DNA of 64,000 nucleotides from Sphingobium scionense (GCF_014197035.1 NZ_JACIEU010000017.1:62001-126000), one strand, 5' to 3'; counted from the stretch's first letter, positions 35,235 to 44,987 are shown. Numbers and translations are program-made. Notes: a model not told the origin generated them from the sequence alone.

Positions 35235-35914
35235 TGGCCAAGTTCCTTCGACCAGTTGATGGCGTTGACGTAGATGCCGAGCGGATTCTTCCTCAGGCGC
35301 TCGGGATCGCGCGGCGGCTGCACGGTGATGGTGAGAATGGCGGACCACCGTTCGGTGGCGGCAAGACTGCCGTCGGAATAGCGGCGCTCGATCCAGGCGA
35401 CCCGGAAGCTGTCGGGTGATGCCCGGATGACGCTGGAGATCTCGGTGGCGATCTGGACCCGGCCGATATTGGCGAAAGGATCGTTCGACCTTGCGTAATC
35501 ATTGAGGGCCATCGCCCCGCGATCGGTCGTGAAGTCATAGGCGCGTAGCCAGTTCTCGCGCACGATCACCGGGTCAGCGGGAATGCTGCGGACCTGTTCG
35601 ATGAACCGCGCCAGATGAAACGCGATCTGCGGGTCGCTCGGCCGATAGGCGGCATTGGCGGGTGCGACCGTCTGGGCTTGCCCGAGCTTGTCGACCTCGA
35701 CGATCCAGGGCGTGATCGTGCCCCGTGCGCCCTGCCAGACGAGACCGCCGGCAAGACCGGCGGACAGTGCGAGACAGCCGAAGGCGGCAAGCCGCCAGTT
35801 GCGGGCCTGGACACGGGCGGAGCCGATACGCTCATCCCAGACCTGCGCTGCGCGCTGGTAAGGCGTTTCCGGCTCGGGGGCATTGCCGTATCGAATGGAG
35901 GGTCGCTTGAACAT
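35231..35914 (-). CDS. trbF: TrbF (VirB8-like) conjugal transfer protein
   Basis: This 227-residue protein has a cytoplasmic start (YGNAPEPETPYQRAAQVWDE), one membrane helix (about 43-62, LAAFGCLALSAGLAGGLVW) and a VirB8-type periplasmic domain (QIAFHLARFIEQVRSIPADP, NDYARSNDPFANIGRVQIAT). VirB8 proteins act as assembly scaffolds for the secretion system. It lies six bases after trbL and overlaps trbG. The length is typical. Confidence 0.95.
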   Translation of the reverse strand: MFKRPSIRYGNAPEPETPYQRAAQVWDERIGSARVQARNWRLAAFGCLALSAGLAGGLVWQGARGTITPWIVEVDKLGQAQTVAPANAAYRPSDPQIAFHLARFIEQVRSIPADPVIVRENWLRAYDFTTDRGAMALNDYARSNDPFANIGRVQIATEISSVIRASPDSFRVAWIERRYSDGSLAATERWSAILTITVQPPRDPERLRKNPLGIYVNAINWSKELGQ

Positions 35915-35920
35915 GAGCGG

Positions 35921-37306
35921 TCAATCCTTCTGCTTGATGTCGGGCGACATGCCGCCGCCGCCGCGATCGCCCGAGCGGACCGCGTGCGAGACCGAGGCGA
36001 CGCCGCGTTGCAGCGCCTGCTGACGCTTCATCGCCTTCGCCCAGGCAGGCGGCGCCCCTCCGCCTGATGTTGCGGGGGCGGATGTGGATGCGACCGAAGC
36101 ACCGCCCGAACCGCCAGACCCGCCCGATATCGTTCCGCCCGAGGCCGAGAAGCCGGCGCGCGCGCCGGAGCGGAAATTGGATTTCATGGATTGACTGGCC
36201 TTGGCGGCGGCGTTCCTGATGGGGTCGATGGCTGCCCTGGCGGCGCCGCTGGCGGCGCTCTGTCCAACCGCGGAGAGACCGCCCGCAACGGCGCCGGCCC
36301 CGCTCTTGCCGAGTGATCCAAGGCTGTAGCTGCTGGCGGCGGCGCCCGCGGCGAACGATCCGCCGCGCGCAGCCGCCGCTCCCGCCTTCATGCCGCCGCC
36401 GATGGCGGAGGCGGCGCCGCCCGCGGCCATGCGCGCGCCCATCGCCCCGCCAACCGCCATTCCGCCTACGGCGAGCGCGGTGCCGACAGCGGCGCCGGCG
36501 CCAAGCTGGGGCGCGCCCGACACGAGCCCGGTCGCGATGCCGGGACCGAAGATGGAAAGACCGAGCAGGGCCAGAGCGGCCAGCGCCACCGACATCGCCT
36601 GTTCGGCGGTCGGCATCTCCCCGAAGGCGCTTTCGAACTGCGCGAAGAGGCCCGTGCCGATGCCTACAATGACAGCGAGCACCAGCACCTTGATGCCGGA
36701 GGCGACGACATTGCCGAGCACTTTTTCCGCGAGGAAGGCTGTCTTGTTGAACAGTGCGAAGGGGAGCAGAACGAAACCGGCCAGCGTCGTCAGCTTGAAC
36801 TCGATCAGCGTCACGAAGAGCTGCACGCTGATGATGAAGAAGGCGATGAGGATGATGACCCAGGCGATCAACAGGATCGCGATCTGGACAAAGTTGGTGA
36901 ACAGGCCGACCGGACCCGTCAGTTCTCCGGCGGCATCGAGCAGCGGTTCGCCCGCATTGAATCCGGCGGCCGCGACGCTGCCCGGCTTCATGAAGTCGGC
37001 AAGGCTGATCGCCGATCCGCTCGCCTTCAGGCCCAGCCCGGCGAAGCTCTCGAAGACGATGCCGGCGAGCGCGGAGAAGTTGCCGATGACGAAGGCGAAG
37101 AAGCCGACATAAAGCACCTTCTTCACCAGCCGGTGCATTACGTCCTCATCGGCGCCCCAGGCCCAGAACAGACCGGCGAGCGTGATGTCGATGACGATCA
37201 GCGTGGTCGAGAGGAACGCGACCTCGCCGCCGAGCAGCCCGAAGCCGCTGTCGATGTAATTGTTGAAGGTGTCGAGGAAGGTGTTGATGACGCCGGTATC
37301 ATTCAT
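35921..37306 (-). CDS. trbL: TrbL (VirB6-like) polytopic membrane protein
   Basis: I start at the ATG at 37306, which overlaps the small TrbK-like gene by eight bases, giving 461 residues. There are about six or seven membrane segments (for example VAFLSTTLIVIDITLAGLFW, FVQIAILLIAWVIILIAFF, SVALAALALLGLSIFGPGI). A long Gly/Ala/Ser-rich C-terminal tail ends in DRGGGGMSPDIKQKD. VirB6 proteins form part of the inner-membrane channel. The position between trbJ/K and trbF is canonical. Confidence 0.93.
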   Translation of the reverse strand: MNDTGVINTFLDTFNNYIDSGFGLLGGEVAFLSTTLIVIDITLAGLFWAWGADEDVMHRLVKKVLYVGFFAFVIGNFSALAGIVFESFAGLGLKASGSAISLADFMKPGSVAAAGFNAGEPLLDAAGELTGPVGLFTNFVQIAILLIAWVIILIAFFIISVQLFVTLIEFKLTTLAGFVLLPFALFNKTAFLAEKVLGNVVASGIKVLVLAVIVGIGTGLFAQFESAFGEMPTAEQAMSVALAALALLGLSIFGPGIATGLVSGAPQLGAGAAVGTALAVGGMAVGGAMGARMAAGGAASAIGGGMKAGAAAARGGSFAAGAAASSYSLGSLGKSGAGAVAGGLSAVGQSAASGAARAAIDPIRNAAAKASQSMKSNFRSGARAGFSASGGTISGGSGGSGGASVASTSAPATSGGGAPPAWAKAMKRQQALQRGVASVSHAVRSGDRGGGGMSPDIKQKD

Positions 37307-37553
37307 GGCGGTCACCCTCGCGTCCGAGGAAGCGGCGGCGATGCTCTTCCCAGGCCGCGTCACAGCCGGAATCCGGCATGGTGAGCGTGCGGCAACGGGC
37401 AAGCTCGTCGCGCAAGGGATCGTACGGCGCGAGATCTGTGGGCGATGGCAGAGGCGCGGCAGGTTTGCGCTCGTCGACCGCTATGGCGATAGCGGTCGCC
37501 ATCAACAGGCCTCCGGCAAGCGCGACTCCGGCGATCCTGGCGCTGCGGCTCAT
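37299..37553 (-). CDS. TrbK-alt-like entry-exclusion protein
   Basis: A small 84-residue protein with an N-terminal membrane helix (IAGVALAGGLLMATAIAIAV) and a Cys-containing domain: RDELARCRTLTMPDSGCDAA followed by WEEHRRRFLGRE. The Cys pair and the W-x-x-x-R-R-R-F-x-G end match the alternative TrbK family coded between trbJ and trbL. TrbK blocks entry of the same element into cells that already hold it. It lies 30 bases after trbJ and overlaps trbL. Confidence 0.85.
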   Translation of the reverse strand: MSRSARIAGVALAGGLLMATAIAIAVDERKPAAPLPSPTDLAPYDPLRDELARCRTLTMPDSGCDAAWEEHRRRFLGREGDRHE

Positions 37554-37583
37554 GTGCGTTTCCCCTTGTCGATTATCGCCCGG

Positions 37584-38306
37584 TCACTGGCCGCTGCGGC
37601 GCATGAAACGGCGAAAATGCTCGCGGCCCTGCTCTTCGGTGGCGGCGTTGCGCGCGGATTCGAGCGCCTGGGCGCGGCCCTGCGCGGCGAGAAGCGCGGT
37701 GAGATCGGCGATCTGACGCAATTGCAGGGCAAGAAGCTGGTTGCCGGCCTGGGCCGCCTGAAGCGCCCCGGTCGCCGACTGGCTGGCGCCGACGATGTCC
37801 GCCATCGCCGTCTGCGAGCCTTCGATATTGCCGACGACGCCGGCCTGGACGCGGAGCGCATCCTCGAAGCTGCCGACACTGTCCCGCCAGCGCTCGCGGG
37901 CATTGGCGATCAGCGTCGCTTCCGACGCATTCATATCGACGTCGCGATAGCGGGCCGTGAACGCATCCTCGATCGTCTTCACATCATAGGCGATGCGCTG
38001 CGCCTCGCTCAGCAATTGGCGGGTCTGCTGAACCTGCGCCTGAAGCTCGCCCAGGCTGCTGAACGGCAGCGAAGCGAGGTTTCGGGCCTCGTTGATGAGC
38101 GACGTCGCCTGCTGCTGGATCTGCTGTATCTGATTGTTGATCTGCTGGAGCGAGCGCGCCGCCGTCAGCACATTCTGCGCATAGTTGGTCGGGTCATAGA
38201 CGATCCCGCCGAAGCCGAGCTGCGCGCTGGCAGGCGCTGAGACGGCTGTTAGACCCAGCATCGCGATGCCAGCGATGATGCTGCGGCGCAGTTTATGACG
38301 TGTCAT
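37584..38306 (-). CDS. trbJ: TrbJ (VirB5-like) conjugal transfer protein
   Basis: This 240-residue periplasmic protein has a signal peptide (cleavage after ASAQ) and long helices rich in Gln (SLQQINNQIQQIQQQATSLI, LQAQVQQTRQLLSEAQRIAY). That is the TrbJ/VirB5 pattern of a minor pilus protein that helps pilus assembly and recipient contact. The C-terminus (FRRFMRRSGQ) is basic. The ATG overlaps the trbE stop as ATGA. Confidence 0.94.
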   Translation of the reverse strand: MTRHKLRRSIIAGIAMLGLTAVSAPASAQLGFGGIVYDPTNYAQNVLTAARSLQQINNQIQQIQQQATSLINEARNLASLPFSSLGELQAQVQQTRQLLSEAQRIAYDVKTIEDAFTARYRDVDMNASEATLIANARERWRDSVGSFEDALRVQAGVVGNIEGSQTAMADIVGASQSATGALQAAQAGNQLLALQLRQIADLTALLAAQGRAQALESARNAATEEQGREHFRRFMRRSGQ

Positions 38307-40753
38307 AGCGGATTCTCCTCTGTGAAAGCGGGCAGAAGGTCGGCGGCCCAGTTCAGACCGCGATGGCGCAGCCAGGCGGCGGCGAAGCCCTGCTGCCCAT
38401 GGGTGTCCATCAGTTCGCCGATGGTGATCTGGTCGGTCTTGGAAGAGGCGGCCGCGAAAGCGAGCGCAACATCGCCGAGACCCAGCTCGAACAGCCGGTT
38501 GCCGCGTGGGGACTGGCAGTAATAATCCCGCTTGGGCGTCGAACGGGCCAGGATTTCGATCTGCCGGTCATTGAGACCGAAGGCGCGGTAGATGCGGGCG
38601 ATCTGCGGCTCGAGCGCGCGTTCGTTGGGGAGCAGGATACGCGTCTTGCAGCTTTCGATGATCGCGGGCGCGACGCTGCTGTTCTCGATCTGGGCGAGAG
38701 ACTGGGTAGCGAAGATGACGCTGGCGTTCTTCTTGCGCAGCGTCACCAGCCAGGTGGAGAGCTGGCGCGCGAAGGCGGGCGAGTTCAGCGCCAGCCAGCC
38801 TTCGTCGATGATGATGAGCGTGGGGCTCCCATCGAGCCGCCCGGCGATGCGATGGAAGAGGTAGGACAAAACGGCGGGCGCCGCGCCGCTGTCCATCAGC
38901 CCTTCGGTCTCGAACGCCTGCACCGAGGCGGTGCCGAGCCGTTCCTGTTCGGCATCCAGCAGCCGCCCCCAGGCGCCGCCCACGCACCATGGCGCAAGCG
39001 CCTGCTTCAGCTCCTGCGACTGGAGTAGCACGGCGAGCCCGGTGAGCGTTCGCTCACCGGGCAGAGCGCTGGCGAGCGAGGTCAGGGCCGACCAGATATG
39101 GTCCTTGGCCTGCGGATCGACGGTCGCGCCTTCGGATTCGAATATGCCTGCGAGCCATTCGGCGGCCCAGGCGCGCTCGGCCGCATCGTCGATCCGCGCC
39201 AGCGGCTGCAACAGGACGCTGCTGTCCTCTTCCTTCCCGGCCTCGCTCGCGAACAGGCTGCCGCCTAGATCCTGCCAGTCGCCGCCCATCCCGAGCGCGG
39301 CGGCGCGGATGCTGCCGCCAAAATCGAAGGCGAAGATCTGGCTGCCGGCATAGCGCCGGAACTGGAGCGCCATGGTGGCGAGCAGCACGGATTTGCCCGC
39401 GCCGGTCGGGCCGACGACAAGCGTGTGCCCGACATCGCCGACATGCAGCGACAGGCGAAAGGGCGTGCTTCCCTCGGTCCTGGCGAACAGCAGCGGCGGC
39501 GCCTTGAAATGCTCGTCGCGCGATTGTCCCGCCCAGATCGCCGAGAGCGGGATCATATGGGCGAGGTTCATCGTCGAGAGCGGCGGCTGCCGGACATTGG
39601 CATAGACATGGCCGGGCAGCGAGCCGAGCCAGGCCTCGATCGCGTTCATGCCTTCGGGGATGCAGGTGAAGTCGCGGCTCTGGACGATCTTCTCGACCAG
39701 ACGCAATTTCTCGGCGGCGATTCCGGGGTCTTCGTCCCATACGGTGACGGTCGCGGTCACATAAGCCTGACCGACATCGTCGGCGCCCAGCTCTTGTAGC
39801 GCCGCGTCGGCGTCGGCCGCCTTGTTCGACGCATCGCTGTCCATGAGGACCGACGCCTCGTTGGTCATCACTTCCTTGACGATCGCGGCGATGGATTTGC
39901 GCTTGGCGAACCATTGCCGCCGGATTTTCGACAGCAGCTTTGTCGCGTCGCCCTTGTCGAGCATGATGGCGCGGGTGGACCAGCGATAGGGAAAGGCGAG
40001 CCGGTTCAGCTCATCGAGAATGCCCGGCCAGGTCATGGTCGGAAAGCCGATCACGGTGAGGACGCGCAGATGATGCTGGCCCAGCCGGGGCTCGAGACCG
40101 CCAGTCAGCGGCTCATCGGCCAGCAGCGTATCGAGATACATCGGGGTTTCGGGCACGCGGACCCGCTGGCGCCGGGTCGAGATCGTCGAGTGGAGATAGG
40201 TCAGAGTCTCCGCATCATCGAGCCAGGCGGATTCGGGCACGAACCCCTCGATCAGATTGAGAAGCTGGGCGCAGCGATCCGTGAAGTTCTTGACCAGTTC
40301 CCAGGGATCGACCCCGTCTTTGGCCTTGCCTTCGTAGAGCCAGCTTTCGGCGCGGGCCGCATCCTCGGCGGGCGGCATCCAGAGCAGCGTGAGATAATAG
40401 CGGCTCTCGAAATGCGCACCCGCGTCGACGAACTGGGCGCGGCGTTCCTCGTCGACCAGCGCCGAGACCGGGTCGGGGAAGTCCGAAACGGGATAATCGT
40501 CGGACGGGATGCGCTGGGCTTCGACGAAGATCGACCACCCCGATCCCAGGCGCCGGAGTGCATTGTTGAGCCGGTGGGTAACGCCCACCAGTTCAGAGGG
40601 TGTGGCGGAATCGAGATCGGGGCCACGAAAACGAGCGGTGCGCTGGAATGAGCCGTCCTTGTTGAGGACGACGCCTTCGGCGATCAGCGCGGCCCAGGGG
40701 AGGAAGTCGCTGAGCCAGGCGGCGCGGCTGCGATATTCGGCGAGGTTCATCAT
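38303..40753 (-). CDS. trbE: TrbE (VirB4-like) secretion ATPase
   Basis: The 816-residue ATPase has an N-terminal CagE/TrbE/VirB domain and a C-terminal P-loop domain with Walker A VVGPTGAGKSVLLATMAL (near residue 450) and Walker B LIIIDEGWLAL (near 640), followed by LRKKNASVIFATQSLAQIE. VirB4 proteins power pilus assembly and substrate transfer. Both nucleotide motifs are intact. It follows trbD by 15 bases and overlaps trbJ as ATGA. Confidence 0.96.
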   Translation of the reverse strand: MMNLAEYRSRAAWLSDFLPWAALIAEGVVLNKDGSFQRTARFRGPDLDSATPSELVGVTHRLNNALRRLGSGWSIFVEAQRIPSDDYPVSDFPDPVSALVDEERRAQFVDAGAHFESRYYLTLLWMPPAEDAARAESWLYEGKAKDGVDPWELVKNFTDRCAQLLNLIEGFVPESAWLDDAETLTYLHSTISTRRQRVRVPETPMYLDTLLADEPLTGGLEPRLGQHHLRVLTVIGFPTMTWPGILDELNRLAFPYRWSTRAIMLDKGDATKLLSKIRRQWFAKRKSIAAIVKEVMTNEASVLMDSDASNKAADADAALQELGADDVGQAYVTATVTVWDEDPGIAAEKLRLVEKIVQSRDFTCIPEGMNAIEAWLGSLPGHVYANVRQPPLSTMNLAHMIPLSAIWAGQSRDEHFKAPPLLFARTEGSTPFRLSLHVGDVGHTLVVGPTGAGKSVLLATMALQFRRYAGSQIFAFDFGGSIRAAALGMGGDWQDLGGSLFASEAGKEEDSSVLLQPLARIDDAAERAWAAEWLAGIFESEGATVDPQAKDHIWSALTSLASALPGERTLTGLAVLLQSQELKQALAPWCVGGAWGRLLDAEQERLGTASVQAFETEGLMDSGAAPAVLSYLFHRIAGRLDGSPTLIIIDEGWLALNSPAFARQLSTWLVTLRKKNASVIFATQSLAQIENSSVAPAIIESCKTRILLPNERALEPQIARIYRAFGLNDRQIEILARSTPKRDYYCQSPRGNRLFELGLGDVALAFAAASSKTDQITIGELMDTHGQQGFAAAWLRHRGLNWAADLLPAFTEENPL

Positions 40754-40768
40754 GGGCAGTGCTCCTCG

Positions 40769-41041
40769 TCACACGCGCAAATAGGCGGGGTATCGGAGAT
40801 GACGGCGGGCGACGTCGGCGAACTGCGCGTCGCGGCGCGCGGCCCAGACAGCGGCGAGATGGCCGACCAGCCAGAACACGCCGCCGGCAATCCACAACTG
40901 GAGGCCGAGACCGATCGCGGCCGCAAGCGTGCCATTGGCGATGGCGAGCGTGCGCGGGGCGCCGCCGAGCAGGATGGGCTCGGTCAGCGCCCGATGGACG
41001 GGGGCGTAGAAGCCCGCAACCTCATCTCCACCGCCCTGCAT
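40769..41041 (-). CDS. trbD: TrbD (VirB3-like) membrane protein
   Basis: The 90-residue reading from the ATG at 41041 begins MQGGGDEVAGFYAPVHRALT and then EPILLGGAPRTLAIANG, the VirB3-like signature. Two close membrane segments (LAAAIGLGLQLWIAGGVFWLV) and a basic tail follow. The ATG shares a base with the trbC stop (TGATG). VirB3 works with VirB4 in pilus assembly. A longer upstream frame is only the shadow of trbC. Confidence 0.92.
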   Translation of the reverse strand: MQGGGDEVAGFYAPVHRALTEPILLGGAPRTLAIANGTLAAAIGLGLQLWIAGGVFWLVGHLAAVWAARRDAQFADVARRHLRYPAYLRV

Positions 41042-41373
41042 CAGATGACGGCCCCGCCGCCGAAGCTGAAGAAGGAGAGGAAGAAGGAACTGGCGGCAAA
41101 GGCGATCGAAAGACCGAACACGATCTGGATCAGCCGCCGGAACCCGCCGTTGGTGTCGCCGAACGCCAGGGTCAGGCCGGTCACAATGATGATGATGACC
41201 GCCACGATCTTGGCGACCGGCCCTTCGATCGACTGAAGAATCGACTGGAGCGGCGCTTCCCAGGGCATCGAGGAGCCCGACGCCCTGGCCGCGCTCGACA
41301 TGGCGAGCGCGGCCACGAGGCCGATCATCGCCGTGTTGGCGGTGCTGCGGAAACGGGAAAGTGCGTTGGTCAT
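41041..41373 (-). CDS. trbC: TrbC (VirB2-like) pilin
   Basis: This 110-residue pilin precursor starts at 41373 in an ATGA overlap with trbB. It has a long signal (AMIGLVAALAMSSAARAS) and two hydrophobic helices (VAKIVAVIIIIVTGLTLAF and LIQIVFGLSIAFAASSFFL) with a short polar loop, as in VirB2/TrbC. In RP4 the pilin is cyclised by the TraF peptidase; a TraF-like protein is encoded at 59997. Ends in GGGAVI. Confidence 0.92.
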   Translation of the reverse strand: MTNALSRFRSTANTAMIGLVAALAMSSAARASGSSMPWEAPLQSILQSIEGPVAKIVAVIIIIVTGLTLAFGDTNGGFRRLIQIVFGLSIAFAASSFFLSFFSFGGGAVI

Positions 41374-42437
41374 CCGAGTTCTCCTGTCTGATGGATGGGG
41401 ACGTCTTCCGCCCTGCGGACGGGCTCGAGCGGGCCGGGCAGCTGGCGCAGCGCATATTCGCCGGCGGCGTTGAGCCCATCGACCCGAGCCAGTTCGGACA
41501 GGCGGCGGCCATGACCGTCGCGCACAAGGACCGCGACGAAATCGATGGTCTCCGCGATCAGCGCGCGCGGCACCGTCACCACCGCTTCCTGGATGAGCTG
41601 CTCCATGCGGCGTAGCGCGCCGATCGCGCTGCCGGCGTGGATCGTGCCGACGCCGCCGGGATGGCCCGTGCCCCAGGCCTTGAGGAGATCGAGCGCCTCG
41701 GCGCCGCGCACCTCGCCGATCGGAATCCGGTCCGGGCGCAGGCGCAAAGAGGAGCGAACGAGATCCGACAGGCTGGCGACGCCGTCCTTGGTCCGCATCG
41801 CGACGAGATTGGGAGCGCTGCACTGGAGTTCTCGGGTGTCTTCGATCAGAACGACCCGGTCGCCGGTCCTGGCGATCTCGGCCAGCAGCGCGTTCGTCAG
41901 CGTGGTCTTGCCGGTGCCGGTGCCGCCGGCGACCAGGATATTGGCCTTGTCGGCGACCGCGATTTGCAGCGCCGACGCCTGCAACCGCGTCATGATGCCG
42001 TCGGCGACATAATCATCGAGCGTGAAGACAGCGACGGCGGGCTTGCGGATCGCGAAGGCCGGTGCTGCGACGACAGGCGGCAACAGCCCCTCGAACCGCT
42101 CCCCGCTATCCGGCAGCTCGGCCGAGACGCGCGGGCTCCCTGCATGAACCTCGGCGCCGACATGATGGGCGACCAGCCGAATGATCCGCTCACCGTCAGC
42201 CGGTGAAAGCCGCTCGCCGGTATCGGACAGGCCTTCGCCCAGCCGGTCGAGCCATAACCGGCCATCGGGGTTCAGCATGACCTCGACGGTCTTCGGGTCC
42301 GCCAGCCAGCCCGCGATCGAAGCGCCCAGCGCCGTGCGAAGCATCCGCGCACCGCGTGCCGAACTCTCCGATTTAAGGCTGTAGCTTGCCAATGACCGTC
42401 CCCTGATTGCGCCTTGGCGCGAGCCGCGCGTGGGCAT
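41370..42437 (-). CDS. trbB: TrbB (VirB11-like) ATPase
   Basis: This 355-residue hexameric ATPase has an N-terminal domain (MLNPDGRLWLDRLGEGL) and a C-terminal RecA-like domain with Walker A VAGGTGTGKTTLTNALL, the Asp box VVLIEDTRELQC, Walker B-like LRLRPDRIPIGEVRGAEALD and the His box GHPGGVGTIHAGSA. All key residues are present. VirB11 directs pilus assembly and DNA transfer. The start could also be a TTG at 42392 or an ATG at 42344; the family core begins near MLRTALG. It overlaps trbC. Confidence 0.95.
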   Translation of the reverse strand: MPTRGSRQGAIRGRSLASYSLKSESSARGARMLRTALGASIAGWLADPKTVEVMLNPDGRLWLDRLGEGLSDTGERLSPADGERIIRLVAHHVGAEVHAGSPRVSAELPDSGERFEGLLPPVVAAPAFAIRKPAVAVFTLDDYVADGIMTRLQASALQIAVADKANILVAGGTGTGKTTLTNALLAEIARTGDRVVLIEDTRELQCSAPNLVAMRTKDGVASLSDLVRSSLRLRPDRIPIGEVRGAEALDLLKAWGTGHPGGVGTIHAGSAIGALRRMEQLIQEAVVTVPRALIAETIDFVAVLVRDGHGRRLSELARVDGLNAAGEYALRQLPGPLEPVRRAEDVPIHQTGELG

Positions 42438-42534
42438 GGGGACAGTTAGAAGAGACAGAAAAAACGCTATCGCAACAACTATTTGTGTTTAGCGAAGGGC
42501 GTCGAAGGAATAGAAAGCCGGGCGTAGGACTTAT

Positions 42535-42972
42535 TCAGTCCTCAAACCCGGTAACGGGACGGCTCGCCTGTGAACCAACGTCCTGCGTGATCTCACGAGC
42601 GAGACTCGACCCCGTCTCGACCCGACGGCCAAGCGCTTCGATGAAGGCCTTATAGCGTTCATTGCCGCTGGCCTTCGCGGCCGCCTGCCCGGTGTCGGGC
42701 AAGGGCGGGGTTGTGGTGAGCCAGAAGCGAACGAACAGAGCGATCGCCTCATTGGAGATGGTGATGTTCTGCTCGGCTCGCTCCAGTTGCCGCGACAGGC
42801 GATCGAGGCGCCGCGCCAGCGCCGCCTCCAGGCGCTCAGGCCCGTCTGGCGACAGGAACGAGAGAAGTGCGGCCTCGATGATGTGCGTCTGCGGCACGCG
42901 CTTGCGGGCGGCATAGTCCTCGATTTGATCGACGAGATCGGGCGGCAGACGATAGGTGCGTTTGACGCGCAT
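42535..42972 (-). CDS. CopG-type ribbon-helix-helix regulator
   Basis: I choose the ATG at 42972, with AGGGAGAA upstream, giving 145 residues. The N-terminal ribbon-helix-helix reads MRVKRTYRLPPDLVDQIEDY then RVPQTHIIEAALLSFL. A coiled Arg/Glu-rich middle follows (LARRLDRLSRQLERAEQNIT), then a C-terminal tail. It is always placed between traG and trbB in this element family and may regulate transfer or aid relaxosome binding. The gap to trbB is 97 bases. Confidence 0.88.
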   Translation of the reverse strand: MRVKRTYRLPPDLVDQIEDYAARKRVPQTHIIEAALLSFLSPDGPERLEAALARRLDRLSRQLERAEQNITISNEAIALFVRFWLTTTPPLPDTGQAAAKASGNERYKAFIEALGRRVETGSSLAREITQDVGSQASRPVTGFED

Positions 42973-42989
42973 GGTCTGGGTTCTCCCTG

Positions 42990-44987
42990 TCAAAGTTCGA
43001 TGCCGTCGCCGGGATCGAGGCTTGCGATGCGGGCGATGCGGTGCATCCGGCGCTGGGTGGTCGCCTCATCGCTGGCTGTATCCGGTTCATCGAAATCGAA
43101 CTCGTTGACGGGCGCCGGCGCCTCACGCACCACTTCCTCATGGTCGGGAAGGCCCGGCTCACGGCGGATATTGGCATTGGCGTCACCGCTGTCCGCATTC
43201 TCAGGCGTGGCGGCCGCTCCGCCGGATTGACCGGGAGGCGGGCTGTCCGGCTGCGGCGGCGGTTCGATACCCGTCCAGTCGTCTGGGCGTGGCGGCCGTT
43301 GGCTGCGCTGGGGTTTTGGTGCCGGCAGCAAGCGGCGGGTGAGGCGGGGATCGGTGAAATATCGCGCCTTCTTCGCCCGCACCGGCGGCGTGCCCGCCAC
43401 CATGACGATCTCATCGTCGGGTGGAAGCTGCATGATCTCTCCAGGCGTGAGGAGCTGGCGGGCGGTCTCGGATCGCGACACCATCAGATGGCCGAGCCAG
43501 GGGCTGAGCCTGTGGCCCGCATAATTCTTCATCGCCCGCATTTCTGTGGCGGTTCCGAGGGCGTCCGAAACCCGTTTGGCCGTCCGCTCGTCGTTGGTCG
43601 CAAACGAAACCCGGACGTGGCAGTTATCCAGGATCGAGTGATTGACGCCATAGGCCTTCTCGATCTGATTGAGCGACTGGGCGATCAAGAAGGATTTCAT
43701 CCCATAGCCCGCCATGAAGGCCAGTGCGCTCTCGAAGAAATCCAACCTGCCCAAAGCCGGAAACTCGTCGAGCATCAGCAGCAGGCGCTGCCGCTTGGCA
43801 GTGGAGTTCAACTCCTCGGTCAGCCGACGCCCGATCTGATTGAGAATGAGCCGGACCAGTGGCTTGGTGCGGTTGATATCAGAAGGCGGGACGACCAGGT
43901 AAAGCGAGACTGGATGCGGCCCGTTCACGAGGTCGGCGATCCTCCAGTCGCATTGCCGGGTGACGGCCGCGACGACCGGATCGCGGTACAAACCCAGGAA
44001 CGACATGGCGGTCGAGAGCACGCCCGACCGTTCGTTCTCGCTCTTGTTGAGCAGCTCGCGTGCCGCGGAGGCGACGACCGGGTGGACGCCGGCTTCCCCT
44101 AGATGCGGGGTCAGCATCATGGCCCGCAGGGTGGTTTCGATCGGTCGGCCCGGATCGCTGAGAAAGTTGGCGACGCCGGCCAGTGTCTTGTCGGGTTCGG
44201 CGTAGAGGACATGAAGAATGGCACCGACCAGCAGCGCATGACTGGTTTTCTCCCAGTGGTTCCGCTTCTCGAGCGACCCTTCGGGGTCGACCAATATGTC
44301 GGCGATATTCTGAACGTCGCGCACTTCCCATTCGCCGCGGCGCACTTCGAGCAAGGGGTTATAGGCCGCGCTCGCCGCATTGGTCGGATCGAACAGCAGC
44401 ACCTTGCCGAACCGGCTGCGGAATCCCGCGGTCAATCCCCAGTTCTCGCCCTTGATGTCGTGGACGATGCAGCTGCCCGGCCAGGTCAGCAGGCTCGGCA
44501 CGACCAGCCCGACGCCTTTGCCGGAGCGGGTTGGCGCGAAGCACAGCACATGCTCCGGGCCGTCGTGGCGCAGATAGTCGGTTCCCAGCTTACCGAGGAT
44601 CACGCCATCATCACCCAGCAATCCGGCGGCGCGCGCCTCCGTCTCGGTCGCCCAGCGCGCCGAGCCATAGGTCTCGGCATTCTTCAGTTCACGGGCGCGC
44701 CAGACCGACATGCCTATGGCGACGGCAATCGATACGAATCCACCTGAGACGGCGATATAGGCGCCGTGCAGAAATATGTCGGGTGCATAGGCGTCGAACG
44801 AAAACCACCACCAGAAGAAAGCGGGCGGCGGATAGATCTGCCAGTCGCCTATGGTGAACCAGGGTGATCCAAGCTGGGGTTGATGGGCGAGCGCGGCGGC
44901 CGTCCACTGGGTTGCGCTCCAGACCGACGCGAGAACGATCGCGAAGACTGCGAGGATCTGGCCCCACAGTATCTTGGTAGCCGACAT
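42990..44987 (-). CDS. traG: TraG (VirD4-like) type IV coupling protein
   Basis: The 665-residue coupling protein has two N-terminal membrane segments (ILAVFAIVLASVWSATQW and IYIAVSGGFVSIAVAIGM-like) and a large cytoplasmic ATPase with Walker A CFAPTRSGKGVGLVVPSLL (near 150) and Walker B LLLMLDEFPALGRLD (near 405). A Pro-rich C-terminal tail ends LDPGDGIEL. It brings the relaxase-DNA complex to the secretion channel. It is first in the traG-trb operon. The relaxase gene, its usual neighbour, lies 11.9 kb away beyond the defence cargo. Confidence 0.96.
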   Translation of the reverse strand: MSATKILWGQILAVFAIVLASVWSATQWTAAALAHQPQLGSPWFTIGDWQIYPPPAFFWWWFSFDAYAPDIFLHGAYIAVSGGFVSIAVAIGMSVWRARELKNAETYGSARWATETEARAAGLLGDDGVILGKLGTDYLRHDGPEHVLCFAPTRSGKGVGLVVPSLLTWPGSCIVHDIKGENWGLTAGFRSRFGKVLLFDPTNAASAAYNPLLEVRRGEWEVRDVQNIADILVDPEGSLEKRNHWEKTSHALLVGAILHVLYAEPDKTLAGVANFLSDPGRPIETTLRAMMLTPHLGEAGVHPVVASAARELLNKSENERSGVLSTAMSFLGLYRDPVVAAVTRQCDWRIADLVNGPHPVSLYLVVPPSDINRTKPLVRLILNQIGRRLTEELNSTAKRQRLLLMLDEFPALGRLDFFESALAFMAGYGMKSFLIAQSLNQIEKAYGVNHSILDNCHVRVSFATNDERTAKRVSDALGTATEMRAMKNYAGHRLSPWLGHLMVSRSETARQLLTPGEIMQLPPDDEIVMVAGTPPVRAKKARYFTDPRLTRRLLPAPKPQRSQRPPRPDDWTGIEPPPQPDSPPPGQSGGAAATPENADSGDANANIRREPGLPDHEEVVREAPAPVNEFDFDEPDTASDEATTQRRMHRIARIASLDPGDGIEL